Shown here: positions 1 through 12,480 of the stretch, one piece after another
Numbering within the stretch: the stretch's first letter is position 1
Layout: every line of letters starts with the position of its first letter
Assembly (NCBI GenBank): GCA_008508345.1
Contig: QNGE01000149.1
Span: 262,312-326,311 of the forward strand
Direction: 5' to 3'
DNA from: Paragonimus westermani
Taxonomy: Eukaryota; Platyhelminthes; Trematoda; Plagiorchiida; Troglotrematidae
DNA: 64,000 bases
Program-made: the position numbers and the translations under genes
The notes under the pieces: model-generated
The model's database searches: none
Told to the model about the DNA's origin: nothing
The model's input: only the letters and a program-made list of their open reading frames with translations

Positions 1-3000
1 GACTAGGTCTTACTGTCAATTAGCATTTGTATCCTTTCTATTGCAAACGTCGCATGTGCTTAAACATTTGTTTGAGCTAGTAGAGGTACCTTCAGGTACC
101 GTACGCACTCAGGCACACTGCTCAAGCAAATCGCACGCTTTCCGCTCGGTCATATTATCGCTTCGTCTTATTGAACGTTCGCCCGCCGATTTCATGTTTC
201 GACACTATACCTAATTTTCACTCACTATGTTCTCAACTCGTCACCTTGGTTTGTTTGAATCTACGGCAATCATCCGTCCCATTTGTACATGTTGTTGCCA
301 ACTGACTAGCATGCAAAACCTAACCCACTGTGCGAAACTTAAAACTGACACTGGGACCGCTCTAACATGGACACCGAACACTCCAGTAGAGTAACAAGTG
401 AGGTTTGTAACAGTTAGATGTCCATTGTATGCACCAAGTGCTGGACGGACTGAAGATAAATACTGAACAAGGCAAGTCGCCTGAAGAACTGACGTGGAGC
501 ACATGGTTTTTTCTCGCAGATTAGTGTCACTGTTTCCGCAGCATTCTTAAGAATGCTACGTCACCTTCCGATGTGCCCTGGTGAAAATCCTATCATAGTA
601 ATTGCGCGCCGTGTGGTTTGTCAAGAAGGCACCTCGTGGACACGTAAAACGAAGGCAGTACAATTTAGCTAATTGGGTATTAAGCGTAACACCTCCACAG
701 TGAATCCATATCCCACAAATAATAGTTTGATCTGGATCAGAGCTTTACCACTGACCTCACTCAACAGCTGACTACGAACAGGAAGTCTATCCGGCGAGTT
801 TTCGCTCGTCTATGGTTCCATCTATGCCAATTTATTCGTGCTGTGACTCTTAAGGAACTCGATTGGTAAAGACGTTTGCATCTTTATGAATGGCTTCAAG
901 GCACCGTTATCAAACAATAATGTTCGTAAAAGTAATCAGCTTAGTCGGTGAAGGAACATTCTTTCCAACTGGTGCGGTAAGCAGACAAAAAATGATTTAC
1001 TGAGCACAGCCAAACCCAAACACACACAGCAGTCCTACGCCTAAACTATTCTTGTGGTCGGGGATTCTCAAGACTACGCTTGCTGTGCCCCATTATTTTT
1101 AACGCAATGGCAAAGGGAGCAACTTGTCTGGGAAATCTTTCAGGCTACGTGTGTCAGCATAATCAGAACTTGAAACCTGAACCGTCCAATACAGGTCCAA
1201 GCATACATAAGATTCCTCAGATTCCTCTTATCCGTATATTTCCTATGAATCTTATGAAGGAGAACCTGATTAAAGCAAGGCGGATCATTCGTCCATTATG
1301 CAAACTGCATATGTGGGAGCGATTGGACAGTCCATCTACACGAAGATGGATCGGCCTGGGAAAATCAGTTCGATGGCCTCCGAAATCCCCTTTCTCAACC
1401 CTCTTGGACTTTTTTCGACAGAATCGATCAAAATCCCTGGTTTACACTGCACAACGTCACGCCCGTTACCGTGTGCTAGGCGGAGAATATACACACCATG
1501 TGTAGTACAAATGTAGACAAAAGTTCAAGTGTGTTTGCCTCGTTCTCACCCAGTAATTTGGGAATAACAAGTCACTATGAGCAAAATGTAACACTATCTT
1601 TCAGTCATCTCGGATTCATAAATGTTCGTGTTTGGATGACCTTAGGTACGCGGTTCATTGCTACATTGAAGATTTGGGGACCGACACTGAATGCAAACTT
1701 CGCGCCTAATAATCTTTGGACCCATTGGATGGACCATAAGAATGAATGATTACTCCAAAACATAAGACGGAATTTTGACCTCATCTATGCATCACATAAC
1801 TGGGATAATCTCCCACTTAGCTGCCAGTTTTTTAAGAACCCAAAGTCGCCCTTCTAAAAGTTATACGTTACCTACCCAAAATGGATTATGTTTCGTTCGT
1901 TTTAACCTGATAGGTTTGCTGGGAAATAGAAAATCACAGCAATCTTCCAAAATAAAAATGTGATGGAATTCGTTTAAAATTGATGTAATTGAGAAAAGAT
2001 AAAAACGAATCGAAACAACCTATCCAAAAGAGGCTCTATTGCTCAGTTCACCAACTCACCGAAATTGGGTCAGTCTAGGAAGAACAATGGCATAACCTGG
2101 TCGCGCAGCCCTCAAACACACTGTACACCAGTTGGATGCAGCGATTCAATTCATTTCATGTTACACCCTGTGCTGATTGAACCAACAACCATTGAATCTG
2201 GTGGATTCTTTTGGTGAGAATTTCTCAATCTGACCTGAACCCCTGCGGAGTATTGTGGACGATACGGTCAAATGTTCTCACTAAGCGGCCGCTTGCTTGG
2301 GCGCACCTGCTTGTTCACAAACGCCGGTGTAGCTTTCATTCTGGTCGACCGGCTGTTTATGAGATTTAGGTTGATCCCGCATACATAAAGCATTGCATCG
2401 TGTGATTCAGATGGCAATCTGAATCAAACTGGGAAATAGCCTTGCAATCATTACTTCAAGAAAGATCACTGAAGCAAAGGCCTAGAGGAATGCAGACACT
2501 TACCAGTGAGATATCGGCTGTTCCCGAAAGTCCTAAGGCTGTAGAATTGTGAATCTAGTGTCCAAATGCGTTGGGGTTTAGCTCAGCTGGATGAACTGCA
2601 TGCTAACACTAGAACAAACAGGTCATTTTATGATTCGCTTCTCAATCAGAAAGTTCGGAATATTTTTCTGTTGTTTACATCGCCTTCTTTTACGTGGCGT
2701 CTCATAAAAGTTTCTCGCTTGAAACTGAGTGTCTCAGCTTTGATTGAAACCGGGTTAATAGTTTTTGCGCACCAGTCTCATTAACAGTTCGATCTCCTAA
2801 GGCAACCAATTCGACACTCTGACTAACGTTAAGTGGCGATTGCGAGCAAAACTTGGGCTAAGCCCTTTTTTTAAAAAAAAGTATGAGTAATCAAGCTTAT
2901 CTCCTAATCCGATTCTAGTGACGCCAAAGGCTTCTGTATCACTCATCTAAGCGTTTTACTGACAATTGGTCGTGTGGCAATTCTACTGTAATTCTACAGA

Positions 3001-5321
3001 ATGTGTAACTTTTATGTGGTTCTTGGTAAGTTGTGCTTTGGTTTGCCGAGCAATCCTAACAAGTCGCAGTTCTAGCCACATTTGTACGACCACTCGTTAG
3101 GAAACGTTGCGAGCATCTCAGTGGTACTGGTTTCACTTCTGTAAGACTATTTGCACGATTTAGTCGTCCAAGAGATATACAGTTTCCAAGTATTCCTTTG
3201 TTGAGCACAATGCATCACCAGAGGTTAAGGAGACTGGAAAGTACAGCTGGTGTTTTATGGCTAAGTATATGGTCTAAAAGATTTTGAGTGATAATGAAAA
3301 GCAACAGACTTGGGATGAATGGCAGTAGGAATAGTTTGAAGTTTGTTAACCACGTTTTTAAGTGTCCTGCTCCGAAGGCATGCAACCGTACATACATTCA
3401 ACAGGGCATGATTAATCTAAATCAGAGCTGAGTACCTACAGTGGAAGCCAAGTGGAAGTTTGCAAGCCGGCTTTGATACAACATATGACGAATAGTAATC
3501 ACTTTATCTGCTTTACTGTTGCAAAGGGCTTACTATGAAGTAACTGACAAGCGTCACATGCAACTTTAGACGCCATTTTAAAGGTCCCCGTAGCATACTG
3601 CTTGATTTAATCAGCCAGACATATGAAGTGTCCAGATTACTTCTGGATGACACGGTCGGGAAGCTCTGCATGCGTTGGAATTACAAGGTTGTCCTGATAA
3701 TCTTACTTCAGAAATACGGAACCACCAAATTGCTCTTGTCTGGATAAAGTGTACCTTAAATCTAAATGCCACGAATACCTTTGAAAAATGGTTACGTGAA
3801 CGAAAATTAGAGAATGCGTAGTTTGAAACCCGTGTGCTATGTCTGTAGGATTTTTCATCTGCAGGCGCTAAATTGGCTCGCAGTCGATTTCGGTTAGCGG
3901 CAGAAAATGCAATCACGCTAAGAGCACGCCACGTGACACAGCCCTAATATTCAAGAGTACTTTGTCAGAAAGGTATGGGGAACATTTCTACTTCATTGAT
4001 TAATTTGGTGGTACGACGTCATCTTCCCCTAAGTTGTGCTTGCTGCACAACAGAGATGACGCCTTGTCGTTTTGCCCAACGTCTGATGATGAATTTTCTG
4101 GCAGATGAATACACTTGTCTGGATCCCAACGACGTAGTCGCTGATGGTCGGTACGGAAAGAGGTGTGACTTCTTATGTCACAGAACACGGCAGTATACCT
4201 TGCTTAATCAAAGCTAATCACAGGAGAGTTTGGTGCTTCTGGTGCTTACAAAGTAATGGACTTCAACCCCACAGACAAAGCACTTTATACCATTACATGT
4301 CTTGCACGTTCGGATGAACAGGGTTGACAGATGTTAAAGACGTAATGGTCTACTGGATAGGGGTTGAGATACTACTCTACTTGGTGCCTAGACGTCCTAA
4401 GCCAAAAGTACCATTAACGGCCCGCAGAGAGCTCACGTAAAGACTGTCATTTCACAGAGTACATTGGAAACGGTAGATTCTGTTAAGGATCTTATAGCCT
4501 TCAATTTGCCAAACGCTTTGCCAGCACCGTTAATCTGAGGCGCAACATACAGCTAATGCATCTGAAAGATCTACATATTGATGGAGAAAGGATGTGACTA
4601 CTAATAAGGCGCGAGGTACCGAAATTCCGTTGGGTTCTTTATCAAAGACCGTGGGTTCGAAACCATGTTAAAAATCAAATGCCTCCTTCGTTGGACGGTT
4701 TTAGATTCGCCCAACTACAATACTTTAAATGAACTGCATCTGAGATATGCGTCGTTTCTTTTGGAAGTTATGAACACAGAACAAACTATTGTTTCCAGAC
4801 GGACATCTTGATGCTGGAGATGATACAAACCGAAACCACCGTGATAGACACATTTCACTCTGGAGGAGTGTGGTTGGTAGGTATACAACAGTCTTTACTG
4901 GATTATCAGGTATGTATAGAATTCCGGTTTTTAATGAGGCTGTGCGTGTGGAATACACAGAAGATCTTGAGTAAAACAGCAAACGGGATTATGCACTTGA
5001 ATCACTAGAAGTTCAGCGCAATCCATCCTCCGTACTCCGCCGGTATCTACCTCATCATGTTGTGGTTCGTCTGAAGAGGGTTGACTGACTGCGTGTGGTG
5101 TACGACGATGCCAGAAAACGTGGAAAAAAAATCGGTGGATTGTACCCTCGATTGCAGCTCTGATACTAGAATCAGTCTACTAAGTGTGTTGTCAAAGCTT
5201 CGGAAGGAAACAGTCATATTGGCAGCAGACTTCAAAAAAAATCATGTGCATGTTTAAGTGTAGGAACGGTGCGTTGTGCTTCCTATAGTGGGCCTAAGGT
5301 AGGCCAAGTGTTGCACCAGAT
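1..5321. other. No recognisable gene
   Basis: I read both strands here and found only short open frames (up to about 140 codons) with no family motif, no paired splice sites and no repeat shared with the rest of the window. The longest frame, 1080-1505 on the plus strand, overlaps another frame of similar quality and has no recognisable domain. A B-box-like GGTTCGAAACC lies near 4665, but no matching A box is visible upstream. The stretch is best treated as intergenic or deep intronic sequence. Confidence 0.5.
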
Positions 5322-5552
5322 GTGCACCAAATGAATGTTCACCAACACGGAGCGATTTCTTCCCGCTTTTATTCAGACCATGCTCTCTGCAAGACGGCTG
5401 AGGATTTCGATCCCGTATACAGAGTTTTTTTCACGGACGCCGTGCGTGAGGCGGCTTACGCAGATGACTGCCTTGTGGTCTTCCTCATTGTGAACCAAAC
5501 CAAATCCCTTTTTCCACTAATAAACAAGATGTTGGGAAGTCATGGATTCTAG
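5322..5552 (+). pseudogene. Possible reverse transcriptase fragment
   Basis: A 76-codon open frame contains AYADDCLVVF, which resembles the catalytic YxDD motif of retrotransposon reverse transcriptases followed by a hydrophobic strand. No other RT block could be aligned on either side, so the clade cannot be given. A chance YADD is possible. If real, it is a relic of a non-LTR element with most of its length decayed. Confidence 0.25.
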
Positions 5553-8500
5553 TGATGCTCGGTCATATCCAGTTGTTGTGATATAACTTAGACACCTTTT
5601 CCACTGGATGGATACAACGCAAAAGGGATTTTGCCTCCCAGATACACAAGCAAGATCGATCCTTTGAATTAAGAAGGGGTTTGGCTTCCAAGGCATTTTC
5701 GGGTTGGAGTTGTTCTACTGTCAACTAAGTGTGGAATTTTGAGGCGTCTGGATTCCTTGGATGATTCTTTTAGATCAGTCAACATGTGGGCCTACCCATT
5801 GGATCAATACTGCAGCTGATCTGTGAAGCAGTTCTTGATGGCATTAATCAAACCGTGTACTAGATTTTCCAGACTGGAACGCGTTATTTGAATTTGTGAA
5901 AAAGTTGTAGGAGGTGGAGTTTTCAAAATTTGTTGAACCTCGTGTTGGTAGGACAGTTGGTATACGAAAGATTCACAAGGCCAGTGAACGACCAGTCTGA
6001 TGCAGTCACAAACTATACGTTCATAGTTTAACTCAGCCATTCCTCTTGCTTTGATATTTACGGCAAAGAAGTAGATGCAGCGACAGAGAGTGTCACGTTC
6101 CCTCGTCTAGATTAGTTCTGTGATAGGGATCGTGCGCGACGCGTTGGTGATATTTAAGAGATAAACTGGTACATTTCAGAGTAACTTATATTCGTCCGAG
6201 TATGTGATCACTATTTATTATATAGTCAATTTGACTTCTCCGTTGACCAGCATAAGGGCGGGCCCCACTAGAGAATAGCGGAGGCATAGACCTTTCAAGG
6301 AGAACCCGGGCGATTTAGACTAGATGGGACTATGATGTTAAAACCTGGACCAATAGATTAGGGGCCTAGGTTCCCGTATATTCATGTGGATGCACGGCTG
6401 GCAAAACAAACAAAGCCAATCCTACCCAGAGAAATCGAGTGAAAAGGAGAAAACCTGCCCCAATGCAAGATCGATATCAAAGGAAGGTTGTTCTGTATTC
6501 CATATGAAATGTACTTCAGAGAGTTTAAAATTAGTGAGGACGATTTTATAACCGACGTGAATGAAGGTTTACCGCTTACGAAATCAGCGCAATTGTGGCA
6601 CAGATTTGCGAAGTGGAACTGTTGCTTGCTAACCTAAGATAGGCAAAATCGGTGTGGTTCATTAGGTCATACGAGAATGGTGGTGGTAGGAACATTTAGC
6701 AGAACTATTAAAAAGTATGTCCACGAAATCCTGTTCCTCAGGCACATGCTGACCGCGCCCGAATTGAACGGTGAAGGTTAGGACAAACAGCATCTATTAA
6801 GAAAGCTCTCATAAAGTCACTCGTCATGACTTATTTATCACTGTTCTGCCTGATAATTAAGGAGACGAGCAGTTAGTACTGTTCAGATATGAGAAAGTTT
6901 GGCCAGTCATGTCGATGAAACTCTTCAACAGTGAATTCCTTATTCCCTCAATCACCTCAATAGCTAAATGTGACGTTGCGCTCCCACGTAAACAATACCC
7001 AGTTTAAATACTGCAACATTTGTAGACGCAATAGTTTGTCTGTATATCCCCATACGTGAACATTCATCATTGCATAAACTGAGCATGCCTATGTTAAAGA
7101 TTGCTACTTTCCGAAATGAACTTGTGACAGAAAGCAAAACTATGTTTTATTGAATTTCCATGGGTTATCTTGCAGACAAGATGCATCAGTAAAATTAGGA
7201 ATTACAACAGGTACCGAGACGTCAGCCTTCACGGTGAGCAGCCCGGCTCCATTTGTAACTTGTTTGTTTCAACGCGTGACACAATTTTCACTCCGATGCT
7301 GATTATAACGAAATCCGATGCTGTGATAGAGTAGCATCCGGATTGACCACTGCGTTGACATGCCGGTTTGTTCGGTCTGTTGACGCTGGTTAGCCATAAC
7401 CGTCCGCGAACCATTGGTTAACCTCGTGCCGACGAATTCGTCCAATCCAATTCCTCTACAGCACGCAGTCGAACGACGCTTGGCCCAACGTTTGGTTTTG
7501 TTGATCTAAGTCGAGATTACCTCTCTTGGCGTGCTGTGTTGTTGTCGCTCGTGGAGGGCCTGTCTAGAGACACTGCGAATAGGACTAAGTTGTTTGTACC
7601 TTTTCGTTCACAAACGTTGAATCCATTCTATTCTATTGACTGTACAAGGGCTTTTTATTCGATTACGCGTGTTTACTCAGTAAATTTTCCGAGTCGCTTT
7701 GCCATTTATCTCGGAGACCCAGGTTGTTCGTACATTCTTCTCGACTTTCGTGAAACTGTGGGCCCTCACTGGCTGGTTAAGTTTTTCGAGCGGGCCTCAG
7801 TCAATCGGTTCACGATGCAATGCTAGCGAAGCGTGTATCTGCCTGTATTTCTGACTGGCACGGATAAACACATCACGAAGTTAACATTTGACGTTTCATG
7901 AGTTTTCACGGATTGAAATGAGAAAGGCTCGTATGGAATGTAGATCGTCGCAGTTCTAAATGGTATCACTCCACATTTGGGTACCTGGAGAAACAGAACG
8001 AGAGCAACATTAACGGTTAGTCGAGGCAATTCATAAATAGCCTGGACCAATTTAATTGCATAAACACTGTTTGAATGAGCGTCAAATGGGTAGACATCTA
8101 CCGTTCTAGTTTCGATGCAGATGTCAGTATTTACGAGTGGCTGGAAATGTGGTTACAGCTTTAAGTGGCAAGTAGTGTGCGCTGGGCGATCAGAAATCAT
8201 CGCAAGCCGATGACTCATTTCACAATTACAGTTTAATTGTGAGATAAATGAGAACGATTTTATCAGAATGTTTGACATGCTGAGCCGCAGTTATTCAAAC
8301 GACTTGAATGGTATATAAAAAATGTTTTACAACTTTTCAAAGTTTATGACACTTTGATTAAAGGAAAAAAGGGGATGGCCAATGCCAAGGCAAGAAGTCC
8401 GTCCACATGACATTTGCAAGCATCAAGTGTTGGGTACAAGTAGTCTTCACATTAGGAACACCATAAATCGCGTCAGTTTGTCATAGAACATCGTGGCAAA

Positions 8501-8583
8501 AACAGACGATTTTGATGGAAAATAAGATATGCAACCTTCTTACTGGCACTTGAACGATATGGACACTACGATAAATTCACAGT
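5553..8583. other. No recognisable gene
   Basis: There are only short open frames without motifs. The longest (7536-7826 plus, 96 codons) gives no recognisable protein. Nothing on either strand matches the repeats or genes found elsewhere in the window. Confidence 0.5.
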
Positions 8584-8750
8584 TACTGACGAGTAGTCGA
8601 GGGTTTGGTTGACTTCAAGTTGAACATCACTCACAATTGATCGCAGCCTTGACATTCAGATGGACTTTCCAGCCCTTTCGAAAGAGGCTGGCTTGAACGT
8701 CTATCTGAATGCGAAGGCTGCGATCAAATGTGAATGACGTTCAACTTGAA
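8584..8750. repeat. Palindromic foldback repeat (MITE-like), copy 1
   Basis: A long imperfect inverted repeat. The left arm starts at 8614 with TTCAAGTTGAACATCACTCA and the right arm ends at 8750 with its reverse complement, TGAATGACGTTCAACTTGAA. Inside, GATCGCAGCC and GGCTGCGATC pair, and the centre is around TTTCGAAAG near 8678. About 30 bp of left flank (from 8584) is shared with the copy at 47.8 kb, so the repeat unit is longer than the palindrome. It has no coding capacity. The structure suggests a non-autonomous foldback or MITE-type element; its autonomous partner is not in the window. Confidence 0.75.
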
Positions 8751-9410
8751 ACTCACAGTTGTCGGCTGAGGCAATCAAGACAGACAGAGGTAGTGATGAA
8801 CGAAGCTAGTGCAAAAGAAATTTTATTTGACACTAGAGGGCAAACAGAATAATGGAACATTCTGATTTAGTTATGACGGGACGTATATTTAAAACAACAG
8901 CATAGCAGAAAGTGTTGACAAGCGAAACATCTTACTTCTCTGTCGTCACCGTTTTCCAAACTAATTCCTGGGAATCATTTTTATATGCTTTATTCTCCTA
9001 TGTAAATGTCTATTTACTCCTGAAATTGTTAGACGATTGTCGAAATCCATTTGGATGCTGTTAGACTTGATCAGGTGTTCTTTCAACTACGTTGTCCCAA
9101 AAAGATCATCCGAGTAAACTGATGGCGGCATTGCATTATCAAACTCTTCCATGTGTTGTTGTCAATGTAGAAATCACCATTCTGATTATGAAATTAATAA
9201 TTGTTAACACTATCCAAAAAACTTATCAAACTCGAGCAGATTTAAACTCCTTCCGAGTTCAGCGTGCTTTCTTGTTCAGACTCACCTATACGTCAGGAGA
9301 ACAACTGTCATTTGAGGTTTTACTCCCAGGTGTCAGCATGACTCACAAGCGAATGCGGCTGAACGTTTGCATATGATAATTTCGTTGTGTCTGATGTAAG
9401 GTTATTAGTG

Positions 9411-9476
9411 CAGTGGTCGATACGGCTGCCTGATGAGCGTGTGGCCGGAGTTCTAATCCCGGCCTTTGATAAAGAT
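9411..9476 (+). repeat. tRNA-like SINE relic
   Basis: The segment CAGTGGTCGATACGGCTG, followed about 40 bases later by GGAGTTCTAATCCCGG, resembles the A and B boxes of an RNA polymerase III promoter in tRNA-like spacing. Similar segments occur near 12.4, 26.8, 38.6 and 40.1 kb. It does not fold as a complete tRNA by eye. I read it as a degraded tRNA-derived SINE head. Confidence 0.35.
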
Positions 9477-9526
9477 GTACGCTACTGATGAACTTTAACA
9501 AGGGAGAGACTCGAGTAAAGCGTTTC

Positions 9527-9590
9527 TTTTCGAAAGGGACTGACTGAAAAGCCTATGGGAACGCGATCAACCGTGAGCGATGTCCAATTT
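9527..9590 (+). repeat. Internally deleted foldback-repeat remnant
   Basis: CGAAAGGGACTGACTGAAAAG followed by GCGATCAACCGTGAGCGATG matches, in order, the centre and right arm of the palindromic repeat at 8.6 and 47.8 kb, with the middle shortened. The left arm is missing. The match is partial and by eye. Confidence 0.35.
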
Positions 9591-11837
9591 ATATAAACTA
9601 GTCATCTACTACCCACCAGTATGCCGTTCTATTCAAATTCCCAGTGATCAGACACATCATCCAATCTAAACAGTGTATAAGTGTGTGTAGAAAAAATACA
9701 GAATTAGTGACAAAATTACAGTCAGATAGCATACAACTGTTCAAGTAAAACGGAACTTCGAGGGTCTGACCAAATTTAAATTAAAGGTTTCTGGAAACGA
9801 GCAGTGCTGTAGTAATTGGAACACAACAGCATATTCAATCACAAGTGTACAATTGCGATTCAAACAATAACCCGAAAACCCCTTTATTAGCTCCAATACC
9901 CTGCTTTTAAAGTCGAAACTTCCAGAGAGACTGTTCAATTTTCTTCTGGCAAATATGTCCAGTTTCGATCCTAAACACTCCTCCCGAGGTTGTTTACTAA
10001 AAACTGACGAAAGATTGACACCACGCATGCTACGAAAAAGATTAGTCGTGATACTCATCCACTGACACGCCACCAAGAAGAATTCTCCTTAAAAGCATTG
10101 GAAACAACCCATTGCAGCTTCATCATCGTGTACCGCGTCTATCACAGAACTCCCTCAAAAAGATGATACATTTTTCCCCCCAAATGTAGATGTAGGAACT
10201 GATGTTGGAGTGTATTTTCACACAATACCACCGCGTTCAATACCCTAGGTAAAATTTAGTTATCACGTTTCGAACAGTGCGATCTCATCCTCAGCTTCCT
10301 TATGTGGTTCTGCAAAGAATAATCGGTTCGTACGGCAAACAGTACTGTTACTGAGCAAGCCGTTGTTTTACTGTTTTCTTCCCTGTTTCAATCCCCGATG
10401 TATTTTGTTACCGTGACCCGTCTGGGCGGACGCACATATGTTGATATTACGAAAAACATAATCAGATAGCAACATACAAACTGTTTCATTTGCCATTCTG
10501 GGTTATTCTCCGTTTTGATATTGGCGTAAACAAGTGTCAGGTCCTGTTGGGTTTCAGTAAAAGTGTGAACAGACGAAGTGAAACAATGTTGCAACAATCG
10601 TATTCTGTTTTCTAGGTGGTTGAAACGTGTAAGTTTCTGCTGGTTGATAGTTGCTAGGTCAATAGCATCAAGGTGGTTAGAACACATGTGGTGGGTTGTA
10701 GTTGTGCCAACCCAACCTATAGACTCGGAACGATAGTGTGTTGTGGTCTGCAAACAGTTGTCCTGAAAGCTTATATTAACATTTGCCATGAAACAACTGA
10801 GATGAAACAGAGGTGCATCAATATCTTCATCGATCGACACAGACATCCACAATGCCGCCAGACAAATATGAGCGATACGGCTGGTGCAAGTACCACAGAC
10901 GGTGGTCCAAATCAAGCAGATAACAATTGTGGAAGGTGACGATCGGAACGGCGTACTATGCGAGCATATACACTGGCAGGCATTTTAATCGAGTCACGTT
11001 GGTCACTACAGGACCAACGGGTAGAGCAAGTAAACCGATGAAGTCGCTGGAGGGCGCAGATCACATGATAAACTGGCTACTGCATCAATAACCTTTGTTT
11101 GTTAAGTTGGCTCTGAAGCGATCAATAAGCACGTGAATCACCAGGCCCCATTTCTTACTGACATATTGCACTTTCCAAAGCGCAAGCAACGGAAACCCAT
11201 ACGCCTATTTGACGATTCATTATTTGCAGTAACGTTGCTAATCTGTGCTATATAAAACGTTCAAACCTATCACTTGAATTGGGCACGCTTCGTGAAAAAT
11301 TCATTTTCCAGAGCTAGAAGTTGTAAATTGTTCAAATTTTCTGCCAACTGCACACTGGGTAATGCTAACGTTTTTGTACATGCTGACATTTTTCGTTGAC
11401 TATTTTTTCAGACCACGTTGTAAAAGGTAAGCCACGGACGGAACGAACTTGATTGGCAAACTGCCCAGACACTCACCAACATCAGGATAACTTTCGTAGC
11501 TAAACCTGTTCACATTGTGTAATCTAGCTGAGCAATGTAGCCCATGCTGGCATACGCGCTGCACATGGAACACCAACGTGATTCACCTCCCGTTATCTCA
11601 TGGGTACTCAGGAGCTTGCATGCTGCTGAGATGTGACGATGCAGAGTTTGGTCATCTAAGGTGACCTCAAAGCAGAACCAGAACGTATGGAGTATATAGT
11701 ATGTTGTCCGTTGTAGTGTTTGGATTGTGGAAACAGTGGAACGAAGTACCCTTTCCAGTGAAGTATGTGAATTCTGACGACTAGCAGCACAAATGATGAC
11801 AGAGTGTGGTAGTCTAAGATTCCAGGACGGCCACGTG
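9591..11837. other. No recognisable gene; two overlapping orphan frames
   Basis: The most notable item is a 175-codon minus-strand frame at 10388-10915, overlapped on the plus strand by an 88-codon frame at 10673-10939. Neither protein shows a family motif, signal peptide or obvious repeat. The minus frame is among the longer unexplained frames of the window but has no supporting splice context. I do not call it a gene. A 128-codon minus frame at 11510-11896 runs into the repeat at 11838 and is also unassigned. Confidence 0.45.
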
Positions 11838-12083
11838 CAGACTACAACGCGCCATATTTCCGGGTCCACCAAACATAATGGCAGGATTACAAACAACCCT
11901 GAGTATTGATAAACAGATTGGGAATAACAACTTTACGAGCAAGTTGTAATACTCTACGTTTCAACCACTTCGGGTGGCCTTCCTCAGGAGTGTTGTAATC
12001 GAAATCACATGTTCAGACTACAACGCGTCATAGTTCCGGGTCCACCAAACATAATGGCAGGATTACAAACAACCCTGAGTATT
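11838..12083. repeat. 70-bp direct repeats flanking a 106-bp insert
   Basis: Bases 11838-11907 and 12014-12083 are near-identical copies (CAGACTACAACGCG through CCCTGAGTATT), differing at only a few positions. Between them lies 106 bp holding the hammerhead-like motif otherwise seen downstream of a Penelope-like element at 32.1 kb. The layout looks like an insertion bounded by a long target-site duplication, or two terminal repeats of a collapsed element. No open frame is involved. Confidence 0.8.
11945..11998 (-). ncRNA. Hammerhead-ribozyme-like motif, copy A
   Basis: Read on the minus strand: ACACTC, the core box CTGAGGA (fits CUGANGA), a hairpin GGCCAC..GTGGTT with a short loop, GAAA, then CGTA and GAGTATT. 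GAGT can pair with ACTC as helix I. The ACGT spanning GAAA and CGTA is self-complementary, giving a minimal helix III. An A follows the core box where the hammerhead consensus has G, so activity is uncertain. Hammerhead motifs with very short helix III are known from Penelope-like elements, which fits the copy at 32.1 kb. Confidence 0.5.
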
Positions 12084-12404
12084 CTAATGCCGTTGGTCTA
12101 TCGACCGCCAACCAAAAACCTAACATCTAGCTATTAGCTTCATCTATTGCTACCTTTAGAAAAGATTCAATTGCGGAAAATGTGGGATTCAGTTGCATCT
12201 GAGTCAGCGACAGAAACGGCATGCCTAAATGCGACAAGCTTTCTACCAAGTGAACTACGAAGCTACGCCGAGAGCTCGGAAATTTCACAGTTGGACTGAT
12301 TGAGAAATCCTGTCGTGGCAGTTAATCCCTGGGATAATTTGGCGGATTCTGAGACAGTGGATACCACAGCCAAACTGTCGAATTATTTTTCTCCAGGCGT
12401 TGCT
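12084..12404. other. No recognisable gene
   Basis: Short frames only. Nothing on either strand matches a known family or a repeat of this window. Confidence 0.5.
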
Positions 12405-12480
12405 TTGTAGCTCAAATAGTAGAACGCTTGTCGCGTTGAGGCATGTTTCTGCCTCTGGTTCGAATCCAGCCGAAGCCCGG
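12405..12480 (+). repeat. tRNA-like SINE head
   Basis: GTAGCTCAAATAGTAGAACG resembles a tRNA D-arm/A box, and CTGGTTCGAATCCAG about 50 bases on is a perfect T-arm with a 4-bp stem and a TTCGAAT loop, matching the B box. Acceptor and anticodon stems are poor, so an intact tRNA is unlikely. This is the clearest tRNA-derived segment of the window. Confidence 0.4.

Noticed and set aside
2566..2640. TTAGCTCAGCTGGATGAACTG as a tRNA gene
   Set aside because: A good A box, but no B box or T-arm within tRNA distance.
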